Assembly: GCF_002723935.1 (NCBI RefSeq)
Contig: NZ_BEWM01000001.1
Span: 62,001 to 126,000 of the forward strand
Length of the DNA stretch: 64,000 nucleotides
Direction: 5' to 3'
Origin: Gluconobacter cerinus
GTDB lineage: Bacteria; Pseudomonadota; Alphaproteobacteria; Acetobacterales; Acetobacteraceae
Part shown: positions 8,918 to 17,519 of the stretch, one piece after another
Layout: each line of letters begins with the position of its first letter
How positions within the stretch are numbered: the first letter of the stretch is position 1
Notes under the pieces: model-generated
What the model saw: the letters and a program-made list of their open reading frames with translations, nothing else
Databases searched by the model: none
Told to the model about the DNA's origin: nothing
Made by a program: the position numbers and the translations under genes

Positions 8918-10728
8918 TGTCCGGCGATCCTAATGGAGCTAGTCTAGGTTTGACCGAGGACACCCAGAACCCAACTCTTCTCTCCGCTCCGACGCCGAGC
9001 CGCTCTGGCCTGACCAGACGGTACGGGGACTTCACGAGCTTTGCCGCAGCCCTGGACTATGCAGCCCAGGGCGAGAGTGGATTCAATATCTACTCTGGCC
9101 GCGGGCAACTGCTGGAAGCCTTGCCGTATCGAACGCTCCGCGAACAGGCAATTTCCATGGCCCAGCGTCTGCTTGGCCTTGGACTGGCAGCAGGAGACCG
9201 GGTGGCCATCGTCGCAGAAAGCGATGGTGACTTTGCCCGTATCTTCTTCGGTTGCCAGTATGCAGGGCTCGTTCCAGCTCCGCTGCCGCTTCCTGTCGCT
9301 TTTGGCGGACGTGAAGGATATGTTTCCACCCTCCGTGGCATGATTCAGAGCGCTGCAGCACGTGCTGTTGTGGTTCCGGACGTAATCGGAAGCTGGACAT
9401 CGGAGATCGTTGAGGGTCTGGATCTGGTTTTTGGCGGCTCCCCCGCTGACCTCTACCGTCATGCTGAAGCCAATGTAGAGCTTCCGGAAATCAAATCCGA
9501 AAATCTGTCCTACCTCCAGTTTTCATCTGGCAGCACGCGTTTCCCAATGGGCGTTTCTGTCACTCAGGCCGCCGGAATGGCCAACGCACGCGCGATTGCC
9601 CGTGACGGTCTCAAGGTTTATGCCGCAGAAGATCCACGCGATGATCGCTGCGTGTCCTGGCTACCACTCTACCATGATATGGGCCTGGTCGGGTTTTTCC
9701 TGACTCCCCTGACATGCCAGTTGACGGTTGATCTGCTGCCGACCCGCGAATTCGCACGTCGCCCCCATGTGTGGCTGGACCTGATTTCGCGCAATCGCGG
9801 CACAATCGCCTACAGCCCCTCTTTTGGCTACGAGCTATGTTCGCGTCGCAGTGGCCAGGCGGATCTGGACCTCTCCTGCTGGCGCATTGCGGGGATCGGC
9901 GGCGACATGATCCGCCACCATATCCTCGAAGGCTTTGCCGAGCGTTTTGAATCCAATGGATTTGATGCCCGCGCGTTCGTTGCCAGCTACGGTATGGCCG
10001 AAGCAACCCTGGCCATCAGCTTTGCCCCGCTCAACACCGGCATTCAGACCGACACGATCGATCTGCGCACGCTGGAAAAAGACGGCCTCGCACAGCCTTC
10101 CAATGATCCCTCTCACGCGCTCCGCACTTTTGTGCTTTGCGGTGAAGCCCTTCCTGAGCACGAGATTGAAGTCCGTGACCCGCTCGGTAACATTCAGCCT
10201 GAGCGCCATGTTGGCTGTGTTTTCGTCCGTGGACCAAGCCTCATGTGTGGCTATTTCCGCCGTCCGGAAGAGACGGAAGCCGTTCTCGATGCTGATGGCT
10301 GGCTGAACACTGGCGATCTTGGCTACCACCTGAACGGCCAGATTGTCGTAACGGGCCGCGCCAAGGACCTTATCATCATCAACGGCCGGAATATCTGGCC
10401 GCAGGATCTGGAATGGTCTGCCGAGAGCGAGATCAGCACACTGCGGTCCCGCGATGTCGCAGTCTTCTCACTGGAAACGGAAACAGGCGAGAATATCGTC
10501 GCACTTGTTCAGTGCCGTGCAACCGAAGAAGAAAGCCGCAACACGCTCCGTGATGAAGTCACGAGCCTGTTCCGCCGTCAGCATGGTGTGGACGTGCAGG
10601 TTATTCTGGTTCCGCCCCGCACCCTTCCACAGACGTCTTCCGGCAAGCTGACGCGTGCCCGCGCCAAGACAATGCTTCTGTCAGGTCAGTTCGATCTGCA
10701 GACCGAGCCAACCAACTCCGCAGCCTGA
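8917..10728 (+). CDS. Fatty acyl-AMP ligase (FAAL)
   Basis: A 603-residue adenylate-forming enzyme that activates a fatty acid as acyl-AMP, normally for transfer to an acyl carrier protein instead of CoA. Visible are the P-loop-like LQFSSGSTRFP (about residue 200), SWLPLYHDMGLVG, YSPSFGYELC, the aspartate motif LNTGDLG, and the C-terminal GRAKDLIIINGRNIWPQD hinge. The last is typical of FAALs more than acyl-CoA synthetases. An ACP gene follows 113 bases downstream and then serine palmitoyltransferase, supporting a role loading acyl chains for sphingoid base synthesis, as proposed for the acyl-ligase in the Caulobacter sphingolipid locus. Confidence 0.88.
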   Translation: MSGDPNGASLGLTEDTQNPTLLSAPTPSRSGLTRRYGDFTSFAAALDYAAQGESGFNIYSGRGQLLEALPYRTLREQAISMAQRLLGLGLAAGDRVAIVAESDGDFARIFFGCQYAGLVPAPLPLPVAFGGREGYVSTLRGMIQSAAARAVVVPDVIGSWTSEIVEGLDLVFGGSPADLYRHAEANVELPEIKSENLSYLQFSSGSTRFPMGVSVTQAAGMANARAIARDGLKVYAAEDPRDDRCVSWLPLYHDMGLVGFFLTPLTCQLTVDLLPTREFARRPHVWLDLISRNRGTIAYSPSFGYELCSRRSGQADLDLSCWRIAGIGGDMIRHHILEGFAERFESNGFDARAFVASYGMAEATLAISFAPLNTGIQTDTIDLRTLEKDGLAQPSNDPSHALRTFVLCGEALPEHEIEVRDPLGNIQPERHVGCVFVRGPSLMCGYFRRPEETEAVLDADGWLNTGDLGYHLNGQIVVTGRAKDLIIINGRNIWPQDLEWSAESEISTLRSRDVAVFSLETETGENIVALVQCRATEEESRNTLRDEVTSLFRRQHGVDVQVILVPPRTLPQTSSGKLTRARAKTMLLSGQFDLQTEPTNSAA

Positions 10729-10752
10729 CGGACACACCTGACCGCTTTTCCT

Positions 10753-10768
10753 CTCCCTGCTCAGGGAG
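10753..10768 (+). other. Small hairpin between acyl ligase and ACP genes
   Basis: A 7-bp stem (CTCCCTG/CAGGGAG) with a two-base loop lies in the 113-base gap between the acyl-AMP ligase and ACP genes. It has no following T-run, so it is not a convincing terminator. It could be a processing or stabilising element that sets ACP/Spt expression apart from the upstream genes. Confidence 0.3.
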
Positions 10769-10841
10769 GGGGTGGCGAACAGACGTGCTTTGACGCATAA
10801 AGCGCTCACAAACTGCATAGTAAGACCGAGAGTTCAATTCC

Positions 10842-11096
10842 ATGACTGACAGCGTCGCCGGCATCTCCGGAATGATCATAGAAAAGCTGCTTGCCAACCC
10901 GAAAGTGCCACGGGACATCAATGGCAACAGCAAGATCGTCGAAGATCTGGCTTTTGACAGCCTCGCCGTCATGAACTTCGTCATGGAAATTGAAGATGAG
11001 CTGGACGTGTCTGTCCCGCTCGACAAGCTGGCAGATATCCGCACCATCAACGATCTGGCTGCCTGCCTTCATACACTGAAGGCAAGCCACGCGTGA
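10842..11096 (+). CDS. Acyl carrier protein, dedicated to sphingoid synthesis
   Basis: An 84-residue ACP with the phosphopantetheine attachment serine in the FDSLAVMNF motif (Ser about residue 45) and an acidic helix II (MEIEDELDV). It differs clearly from the house-keeping AcpP encoded at 25883-26122. It overlaps the serine palmitoyltransferase start by four bases (GTGA) and follows a fatty acyl-AMP ligase. It therefore most likely carries the acyl chain that Spt condenses with serine. This arrangement is known from other alphaproteobacterial sphingolipid loci; the assignment here is from sequence and context. Confidence 0.9.
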   Translation: MTDSVAGISGMIIEKLLANPKVPRDINGNSKIVEDLAFDSLAVMNFVMEIEDELDVSVPLDKLADIRTINDLAACLHTLKASHA

Positions 11097-12286
11097 TTGA
11101 TATCTTTGCAAAACACGCCGCCCTCCGGGCAGCCTATGACGGATTGACGGCAGTTTCGCCACGCAACCCGTTCGAGGTCGTGATTGAACGCCCGCTCTCA
11201 GCCACGGTCGGTCTGATTGAGGGGCGTGAGACGCTTCTGTTCGGAACCAACAATTATCTGGGCCTCAGCCAGTCAGGGCACGCAGCGGAAGCCGCGATTG
11301 AGACAGCCCGCACAATGGGCGTCGGCACAACGGGCTCCCGGATTGCCAATGGCACCTTCGGCCTGCATCGCAAGCTGGAAGAGCGCCTCGCTTCTTTCTT
11401 CGGCCGCAAGCACTGCATGGTGTTCTCTACGGGATATCAGGCCAACCTCGGCACAATTTCTGCGCTGGTTAACAAGGACGATGTGCTGCTTCTGGATGCA
11501 GACAGCCATGCCAGCATTTATGACGGTGCAAAACTGTCTGGTGCGCAGGTCATCCGCTTCCGCCACAATGACCCGGTCGATCTTGAGAAGCGCCTTGCAC
11601 GCCTGAGCGATCATCCTGGCGCCAAGCTGATCATCGCGGAAGGCATCTATTCCATGACGGGGAACGTTGCCCCGCTGGACAAGTTTGTCGAAATCAAGAA
11701 GCGCCACGGCGCCTACCTGATGGCTGATGAAGCACATTCCTTTGGCGTGCTAGGTGAAAACGGTCGTGGGGTTGCAGAACTCCAGGGCTGTGAAGACGGC
11801 ATCGACTTCGTAGTCGGAACCTTCTCAAAGTCGCTCGGAACAGTGGGCGGATATTGCGTCACGGATCATGATGGCGTTGATCTGATGCGCCTCTGCTCTC
11901 GCCCGTATATGTTCACAGCCTCCCTCCCCCCGGAGATCATCGCGGCAACGCTGGCTGCTCTTGATGATATGGTTGCACATCCAGAACTTCGCACCCGCCT
12001 CCAGGACAATGCTGCACGTCTTCATGCCGGATTGAAGGCCGCAGGCCTACAGACCGGCGAACATGTTTCGCCGGTGGTTGCTGTGACGCTTGAAACGGTG
12101 CCTCAGGCTGTCGGGTTCTGGAATGCCCTTCTTGAAAACGGCGTTTACGTTAATCTGTCTCTCCCGCCCGCAACACCTGACAACCGTCCGCTGTTGCGCT
12201 GCTCGGTTATGGCTGCTCACAGCCCTGAAGAAATTGATCAGGCAACAGCCGTCTTCAAGCAGGTTGCCGAGCATTTCCGAGACTGA
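11093..12286 (+). CDS. spt: Serine palmitoyltransferase
   Basis: A PLP enzyme of the alpha-oxoamine synthase family that condenses L-serine with an acyl thioester to 3-oxosphinganine, the first step of sphingolipid synthesis. It has 397 residues, with a GTG start overlapping the ACP stop. Blocks I recognise from Sphingomonas Spt are conserved here: VFSTGYQANLG, DADSHASIYDG, the PLP aspartate/histidine region ADEAHSFG, the Schiff-base lysine in GTFSKSLGTVGG (about residue 245), RPYMFTASLPP and YVNLSLPPATP. These favour Spt over 8-amino-7-oxononanoate synthase or 2-amino-3-ketobutyrate ligase. The context (acyl ligase, ACP, lipid kinase, hydroxylase) agrees. Confidence 0.92.
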   Translation: MIDIFAKHAALRAAYDGLTAVSPRNPFEVVIERPLSATVGLIEGRETLLFGTNNYLGLSQSGHAAEAAIETARTMGVGTTGSRIANGTFGLHRKLEERLASFFGRKHCMVFSTGYQANLGTISALVNKDDVLLLDADSHASIYDGAKLSGAQVIRFRHNDPVDLEKRLARLSDHPGAKLIIAEGIYSMTGNVAPLDKFVEIKKRHGAYLMADEAHSFGVLGENGRGVAELQGCEDGIDFVVGTFSKSLGTVGGYCVTDHDGVDLMRLCSRPYMFTASLPPEIIAATLAALDDMVAHPELRTRLQDNAARLHAGLKAAGLQTGEHVSPVVAVTLETVPQAVGFWNALLENGVYVNLSLPPATPDNRPLLRCSVMAAHSPEEIDQATAVFKQVAEHFRD

Positions 12287-12308
12287 GTACGGCGTCGTTT
12301 AAAGCGCA

Positions 12309-12341
12309 AAAAGGGGACTGTTCCAGACAGTCCCCTTTTTT
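12309..12341. terminator. Bidirectional terminator after spt
   Basis: A 12-bp stem, AAAAGGGGACTG paired with CAGTCCCCTTTT, with a 7-base loop and T-runs on both strands. It sits between convergent genes (spt and the minus-strand nucleotidyltransferase-like gene), so it can end both transcripts. Confidence 0.9.
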
Positions 12342-12366
12342 ATGGGCTTTATCCTGAGAAATAACG

Positions 12367-13299
12367 TCAGGCGGCTTTGCGCAAACGTTTCATACGTAAA
12401 AGCAACGCAGGCAAAGTGAGCAAGGGATGTCGCCGCTCAAACTCAGAGAGGGCCAGATCAAGCCCTGTATGACGCTTGATTTTCCACGCCAGATAAGACG
12501 CACCGTTTTCAAAAGTAAACGCCGCTTTCACGAGCCGCGCTACGTTTCGAGGCTTGCCTGACGTCCCAACAAGCGCCCAGCGCCGTGCTGCCCGTTTGCG
12601 CAAAGTCGGCGACACGGTCGGCTCAAGCATTTCGCCCACTGCAGAATAACCAAGATGCGCTCGCGCCCATCCCAGGGTCAGCATGCTACTGAACCGCGCC
12701 TCTTGGCCAGCAAGCAAACTATTGCCGCGCCCCTTCTTCTCAACACGCAATTCTGAAGCATAAGTGTGGGCAAAAAGGGTCCGCCAGTATTCAAGCGCCG
12801 TCATGTGCGGCGCACCCAGGAGGGCAGCCCAGCAGGACGCAGTCGTCACACACCGCGCCAGCAAGTCCAGCAACATATCCGCTGCATGCTCGTCTCGAAC
12901 CCACACGAGACGTACAGGCTGACAAAACCGTGCCCATAGTGTCGTATCGAGCGCGCCAAGTGACGTACGGTCTTCGAACTGCTCCCGCGACAATACCGCA
13001 ATCTTTGCGCGCAACGTGCGATGACCGTCTTTGAATTCGGCGTAACGGACATTTGGAGGAAGAAGCAGGTTGCCGGTACGAGCAACCATACTGCCCGTAA
13101 AATCCTTTGAGCTTTCCGTCACGATATAAAAATCGAGAATACCGTCCGGGTCTGCTGCGCGGAGCACCGAACCATAAAACAGAACACCCAGAGGCGGACG
13201 TGGGAAAGCACGAGCCAGAGCATCGGCGAAAGCTACAGCGCTCTCATCAACCGGCGTTGTCAGCTCTTCAATGAGAATTTTTTCAAGTGCATCAGGCAT
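12367..13299 (-). CDS. Nucleotidyltransferase-like protein of the lipid locus
   Basis: A 310-residue protein. Near its start a segment YGSVLR...DGILDFYIV (about residues 45-62) has the G-S then D-x(n)-D layout of the polymerase-beta nucleotidyltransferase fold; no transmembrane segment is obvious. The start at 13299 overlaps the upstream kinase-like gene by eight bases (ATGCCTGA) and is preferred over an extension to 13398, which would overlap by about 100 bases. Coupling to a lipid-kinase homologue and proximity to spt suggest a role in head-group attachment. The Caulobacter ceramide-phosphoglycerate locus also contains a protein of this kind, as I recall. Reaction unknown. Confidence 0.6.
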   Translation of the reverse strand: MPDALEKILIEELTTPVDESAVAFADALARAFPRPPLGVLFYGSVLRAADPDGILDFYIVTESSKDFTGSMVARTGNLLLPPNVRYAEFKDGHRTLRAKIAVLSREQFEDRTSLGALDTTLWARFCQPVRLVWVRDEHAADMLLDLLARCVTTASCWAALLGAPHMTALEYWRTLFAHTYASELRVEKKGRGNSLLAGQEARFSSMLTLGWARAHLGYSAVGEMLEPTVSPTLRKRAARRWALVGTSGKPRNVARLVKAAFTFENGASYLAWKIKRHTGLDLALSEFERRHPLLTLPALLLRMKRLRKAA

Positions 13300-14242
13300 G
13301 GAGGAAACGGAAGGCTGGCCCACGTTCAAGTCGAATACGCCCGCTCTCTGAGGGTGTAAAAACCTCTCCGTCCAGGACAAAGTCACTTCTTGTTTCAAGC
13401 ATCATGTCGTCTGTTCGGCCACTCACATAGTCAGGATGACGCCGCAGCCACCGGGGCGCACGTCCACACAGAAGCGCAGCCGTCGCACGGGCAAGGTTTT
13501 CCGGGTAGGCGCTGACATCAAGATATCGCAGACCTTCCACATTCGGTTCCGCATCCCAGAACGGCCAGATTCCATGAGAAAGCCGGGATAGTCCCGTTGA
13601 AAGAAACATGAAGCTGTTCCCGTCATAAGCGTGGCCAGATGTTTCAACCCGTAGAGGCTCCCCCTCCAACCAGCTCTTGCGACTTTTACGGAAAAGGAGA
13701 CTGACAACGGTGCTGAAGAGCGTAAAGCCTACAGCCAGATCATGGGGGGCAAACCTGACGACTGCTGGGGAATGCGCCGTACGAACAGCGCGCGCATAGC
13801 CCGTACACCCTCCAAACAATCCGAGCACTGGCTTGCGGTCTGTGTCTGGCCAAGAAAGACAAATGGGTGTGCGTGTGCTCGATCGCATTGCAGCCCCTTG
13901 TTGCAAGCGATTGATAGCCTCCATCTCCCTCAGCCCGAACCCGATATCCCCAGCAATGAGATTGGTGTTCCCTGATGCGATTACGGCGATATCGGGAAGG
14001 CGATCTGCTGGATATGCACGCGCAATGGCTGTCAGCGCAGCGCTGATTGTTCCGTCCCCACCATCAATGGCAATGGTTCGGACTCCCTGCCTGCAAAGGT
14101 AATGAACATGTTCGGTCATCCCTTCACGACTGTCTGATGGAACGAAATTCTCTCCGAGAAGCGCCTTGGCCTCCGTAGCGAATACGGAACCGCCGCGCCG
14201 GTTCTTACGGCTGCGAGCATTATGAATAAGGGCAAATCGCAC
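13292..14242 (-). CDS. DAG/sphingosine-kinase family protein (candidate ceramide kinase)
   Basis: A 316-residue protein with the DAGK catalytic domain: N-terminal IHNARSRKN, the nucleotide-binding AIDGGDGTISAAL (about residues 58-70) and ASGNTNLIAGDIG. The family phosphorylates lipid hydroxyls (diacylglycerol, sphingoid bases, ceramide). Next to serine palmitoyltransferase, ceramide or a long-chain base is the likeliest acceptor, as for the ceramide kinase CpgB of Caulobacter. It starts at GTG (14242), divergent from the metallophosphatase operon with a 123-base gap, and is coupled to the nucleotidyltransferase-like gene downstream. Lipid substrate is inferred. Confidence 0.8.
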   Translation of the reverse strand: MRFALIHNARSRKNRRGGSVFATEAKALLGENFVPSDSREGMTEHVHYLCRQGVRTIAIDGGDGTISAALTAIARAYPADRLPDIAVIASGNTNLIAGDIGFGLREMEAINRLQQGAAMRSSTRTPICLSWPDTDRKPVLGLFGGCTGYARAVRTAHSPAVVRFAPHDLAVGFTLFSTVVSLLFRKSRKSWLEGEPLRVETSGHAYDGNSFMFLSTGLSRLSHGIWPFWDAEPNVEGLRYLDVSAYPENLARATAALLCGRAPRWLRRHPDYVSGRTDDMMLETRSDFVLDGEVFTPSESGRIRLERGPAFRFLHA

Positions 14243-14365
14243 TATAGGGGGAATTCTTCGTTTTTGTTCGGAGCTATGCGGGCGGGTCTAGCACGGCTAT
14301 GATGTTTCGGCCAGAATGCGAGCTTCCCCTTCCGGCAGAAAGACTGACAAGGCTTCATTTCCTCC

Positions 14366-15274
14366 ATGCCCCATGATCTCCCCGCAGAAACGTCTTCTCA
14401 GCGGGAGACGTGCGCCGTCGTTCTGGCCCATCTCTCGGACCCTCACCTCCCACCTCCTCCGGTTCGCTGGTGGGAAGCTCTGAACAAGCGGGCTCTCAGT
14501 CTCATTTCGTGGAAAAAGCATCGTCGGCACGTTCACCTGGCGGCTATATGCATGGAAATTGTACAGGATATTGCCAGAGCCAACGTTGATGCCATTCTTG
14601 TCAGCGGAGACCTGACGAACTTCGGCACGCCAGCAGAGTTCACCCTGGCTGCCGAATGGCTGGAAAAGCTCCCGGCGCAGACATTGGTCATTCCGGGCAA
14701 TCATGATTGCATGATCCGTCAGTCCCCTGAAAAGGGGATCCTGCAATGGGAGAAATGGTCTGGGGCGACTTATCCGTACGCCCGCATCCACAACGGCGTT
14801 GCCATTATCGGTGTGAACTCGGGCATCCCAACCCCACCGTTCATGGCTTATGGCCGGGTTGGCCACAAACAGCTTGCCCGACTGGAAGCTCTGCTGACGC
14901 AACTGGGCGATGCCGAACTCTGTCGTGTTGTCATGATCCATCATCCCCCCCGAAAAGGGCTGGTGCCATGGCGGAAGTCGCTGCTCGATCATCCCGCCGT
15001 GGCAAAGCTTCTTCAAAGAACTGGTGCTGAAATCGTTCTCCATGGGCACTCCCATGACGCGACCCTGACACACATCGCCGGAACTGAAATACCGCTTCTT
15101 GGGGTCGCCTCTGCATCCCTGACAGACAAACGTGCTCATCGACAGGCCTGCTGGAATCATCTGACTATTCGCCCCCGAAAAAGCGGTTGGACGATTGATC
15201 TTGCCCGACACCGGCCGGATGGGAGCATTACGGAACAGGCCTCCTGGTTCCGACCGCAAGGTACGCAGGCATGA
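14366..15274 (+). CDS. Calcineurin-like metallophosphatase
   Basis: A 302-residue metallophosphoesterase, first gene of a six-gene coupled operon. All metal-ligand motifs are present: LSDPHL (about residue 24), SGDLTN, GNHD, MIHHPP and LHGHSH. It has no signal peptide, so it acts in the cytoplasm. In the sphingolipid context it may remove a phosphate from a phosphorylated head-group intermediate, for instance a phosphoglycerate ester; alternatively it could be a general phosphodiesterase. The stop overlaps the LptF-like start by four bases. Substrate unproven. Confidence 0.82.
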   Translation: MPHDLPAETSSQRETCAVVLAHLSDPHLPPPPVRWWEALNKRALSLISWKKHRRHVHLAAICMEIVQDIARANVDAILVSGDLTNFGTPAEFTLAAEWLEKLPAQTLVIPGNHDCMIRQSPEKGILQWEKWSGATYPYARIHNGVAIIGVNSGIPTPPFMAYGRVGHKQLARLEALLTQLGDAELCRVVMIHHPPRKGLVPWRKSLLDHPAVAKLLQRTGAEIVLHGHSHDATLTHIAGTEIPLLGVASASLTDKRAHRQACWNHLTIRPRKSGWTIDLARHRPDGSITEQASWFRPQGTQA

Positions 15275-16422
15275 AGCAGCGCGCCTCCATTCTGGACAGA
15301 TATCTACTGTGGCAGATGATGCCACCGTTCGTTATCGCCCTCTTTGCGATGCTCGTGGCGCTCCTTCTGGAACGCCTGCTCGTCCTGTTCGATTATCTGG
15401 CCTCAGCCGGAAGCTCCCTTGCGACCTGCATCGCGCTGCTGACAGATCTTCTGCCGCATTATTTCGGGATCGCTCTTCCAGCCGCGCTCTGCATCTCGGT
15501 TTTTCTCACCATCCATGGAATGAGCGACAATAACGAGATTGATGCACTTCAAGCTGGACGTGTGTCTCTGCTGCGGATCAGTCGGCCCTTCATGATTGTG
15601 GGTCTGCTGCTGGGGGCCGTAAGTGTGCTGCTCTACGGCTATATTCAGCCGGTTGCGCGCTACGATTATCGGGCCGGCTTCTATTTCGCGGCTCATACAG
15701 GCTGGGCACCGCATCTTCAGGCAGGAATGTTCGCGTCCACGTCTGATACGGCAGTGATGACGGCAGACAGCGTCAGTCACGGCGGCACCCACATGAGGCG
15801 TGTCTTCATCCGGGAAGTGAACAAGAATGGTCTTGCTCACATCATCACCGCCCGCCGCGGCATGCTCACAATTTCAGATAAAACCCGCAGCACCCAGATG
15901 GATCTCTGGGACGGTGAAATCGTCGACGATCCCTTCCCCGGAGCCGCTAATCACAAACCGACGGTCACGCATTTCTCGCATGTCGTTCGCGTCATTGATC
16001 ATCCTGCAAAAGAGACGACCTTTCGCTCTCGTGGAATTGACGAACGGGAGCTGACGCTTTTCGAACTCGCACATGATCTTCGTTATGGCGTACCGGGCAT
16101 CGAATATCGGACGCTTCGTGCAGAAATCGATTTCCGCATCGCACATGCCCTTGCCATCCCGTTTATCCCCCCCCTGGCCGTAGCGCTGGCCATTGGCTCA
16201 CGGCGTAGAAAGTCGGTGTGGGGATTGATTGCGGTTTCGGGCATTCTTGTCGGGTTTGACCAGATGCTCATGTTTGGACATAGCCTGGCTGCGACGGGCC
16301 GCCTTCCCATCTGGCTTGCCATCTGGGTGCCGGAAGCGCTCTTCTGCATTGGCTGTCCCGCCACTCTGCTGCGCCGGTCGCGCGGTTCCTGGAAACGCCG
16401 CAAACTGGTTCGCCCGTCATGA
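15271..16422 (+). CDS. LptF-like (YjgP/YjgQ) lipid export permease
   Basis: A 383-residue membrane protein of the LptF/LptG family: N-terminal transmembrane pair, conserved cytoplasmic NNEIDALQAGRVS segment (about residues 88-100), periplasmic beta-jellyroll (about 125-270), then C-terminal transmembrane helices. Canonical LptF pairs with LptG and the LptB ATPase to lift lipopolysaccharide from the inner membrane. Here the pair is embedded by four-base overlaps between a metallophosphatase and a ceramide-type hydroxylase. It may therefore handle a sphingolipid instead of, or as well as, LPS. No LptB, LptC or LptD gene is in the window. Confidence 0.85.
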   Translation: MKQRASILDRYLLWQMMPPFVIALFAMLVALLLERLLVLFDYLASAGSSLATCIALLTDLLPHYFGIALPAALCISVFLTIHGMSDNNEIDALQAGRVSLLRISRPFMIVGLLLGAVSVLLYGYIQPVARYDYRAGFYFAAHTGWAPHLQAGMFASTSDTAVMTADSVSHGGTHMRRVFIREVNKNGLAHIITARRGMLTISDKTRSTQMDLWDGEIVDDPFPGAANHKPTVTHFSHVVRVIDHPAKETTFRSRGIDERELTLFELAHDLRYGVPGIEYRTLRAEIDFRIAHALAIPFIPPLAVALAIGSRRRKSVWGLIAVSGILVGFDQMLMFGHSLAATGRLPIWLAIWVPEALFCIGCPATLLRRSRGSWKRRKLVRPS

Positions 16423-17519
16423 CCGCCCACGCACCACACTATGTTCTGTATCGTTATCTGAACCGTGCACTTCTGGGGCGCTTTATGCTCTGTGGTGGCG
16501 TGCTGGTCTCGCTGCTTGAGATCCTTGCGCTCCTTGAAAAAACGACGCCCATTCTCAACCGGAATCTGGGCTTCAAGGGCATCCTGACATTTGCACTGCT
16601 GCATCTTCCTGCGCTCAGCGTCGAGATCATGCCTCTGGCATTCATGGTCGGAGCACTGTTCCTCCTGATGCAGATGACGCTGTCATCGGAAATGTCAGCC
16701 CTTCGTGCAGCCGGACTTTCCACGATCAATCTCTACAAGCGCTTTCTGCCAGCCATCCTGATTGTGGGTTTTACCGGAACAGCCATGCAATACTGGCTCA
16801 TCCCCCCGTGCGAAAATGCGCTTGCAACATGGTGGAACAAAACGGACCCTGATGCAGCGAAGCCCGACACCCCCTCAAAGCGTATTCTCTGGTTTCGTGC
16901 AGGGCCAACTCTTGTCCGTATCGGCCAGTTTGCGCACGGTGGGGCGTTCCTGCGGGATGTTACTATTTATCACCGGGACCCGGGTGGCCTTCTGACAGGG
17001 ACCGAGCACGCCGCGACCCTGACATATGACGGCAAGGACTGGCACCCGACCGGAGCGCAGGATCTCACGCTGACGGATAATGGCGCTTTTGTAAAAATCA
17101 CTGGTGGCGACAATAATTTTGCCATTCCGGCGACACCATCAATGATCATGACGTTATCGGAAGATAACGCTGCCGTGACCCCAAGTCAGATCGGGGCCAT
17201 CCTCCACAAAGGTGCCCCTGCCAGTCTTCCCCGTGCAACGTACCGCATGGCACTCTTCAGTGGTATTATTCTTCCGTTTCAGGTCGCAGTAATGCTTTTA
17301 TTAGCGCTACCAGTGATCTATATCCCCCCTCGGGCAGGACTTCGAAACCCGCTTCCGGTCTATGTGCTGGCCGCGGGAATGGGCTTCGTGATCCTGCAGG
17401 GAATGATTTCCGCACTGGGCAATGCTGGAACGCTTGCCGCGCCACTGGCGGCCTGTGCGGGCCCACTTCTGGGCGCCCTTCTTGGGCTGACCTGGGTCCT
17501 GAGGATGGAGGAAAGATGA
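16419..17519 (+). CDS. LptG-like (YjgP/YjgQ) lipid export permease
   Basis: A 366-residue partner of the LptF-like protein. It has the coupling-helix segment SSEMSALRAAGLS (about residues 87-99), a periplasmic jellyroll (about 135-270) and three C-terminal membrane helices. The start overlaps the LptF-like stop by four bases and the stop overlaps the hydroxylase start by four bases. If the genome encodes a second, canonical lptF/lptG pair, this one is a dedicated lipid transporter; if not, it is the essential LPS exporter placed in a lipid operon. The sequence alone cannot decide. Confidence 0.85.
   Translation: MTAHAPHYVLYRYLNRALLGRFMLCGGVLVSLLEILALLEKTTPILNRNLGFKGILTFALLHLPALSVEIMPLAFMVGALFLLMQMTLSSEMSALRAAGLSTINLYKRFLPAILIVGFTGTAMQYWLIPPCENALATWWNKTDPDAAKPDTPSKRILWFRAGPTLVRIGQFAHGGAFLRDVTIYHRDPGGLLTGTEHAATLTYDGKDWHPTGAQDLTLTDNGAFVKITGGDNNFAIPATPSMIMTLSEDNAAVTPSQIGAILHKGAPASLPRATYRMALFSGIILPFQVAVMLLLALPVIYIPPRAGLRNPLPVYVLAAGMGFVILQGMISALGNAGTLAAPLAACAGPLLGALLGLTWVLRMEER

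Noticed and set aside
11093-12286. 8-amino-7-oxononanoate synthase (BioF) or 2-amino-3-ketobutyrate ligase
   Set aside because: The detailed blocks match serine palmitoyltransferase and the partners are an ACP and acyl-AMP ligase; bioB is far away.
14297-15325. 342-residue minus-strand frame over the metallophosphatase
   Set aside because: Opposes a gene with all catalytic motifs; composition not protein-like.
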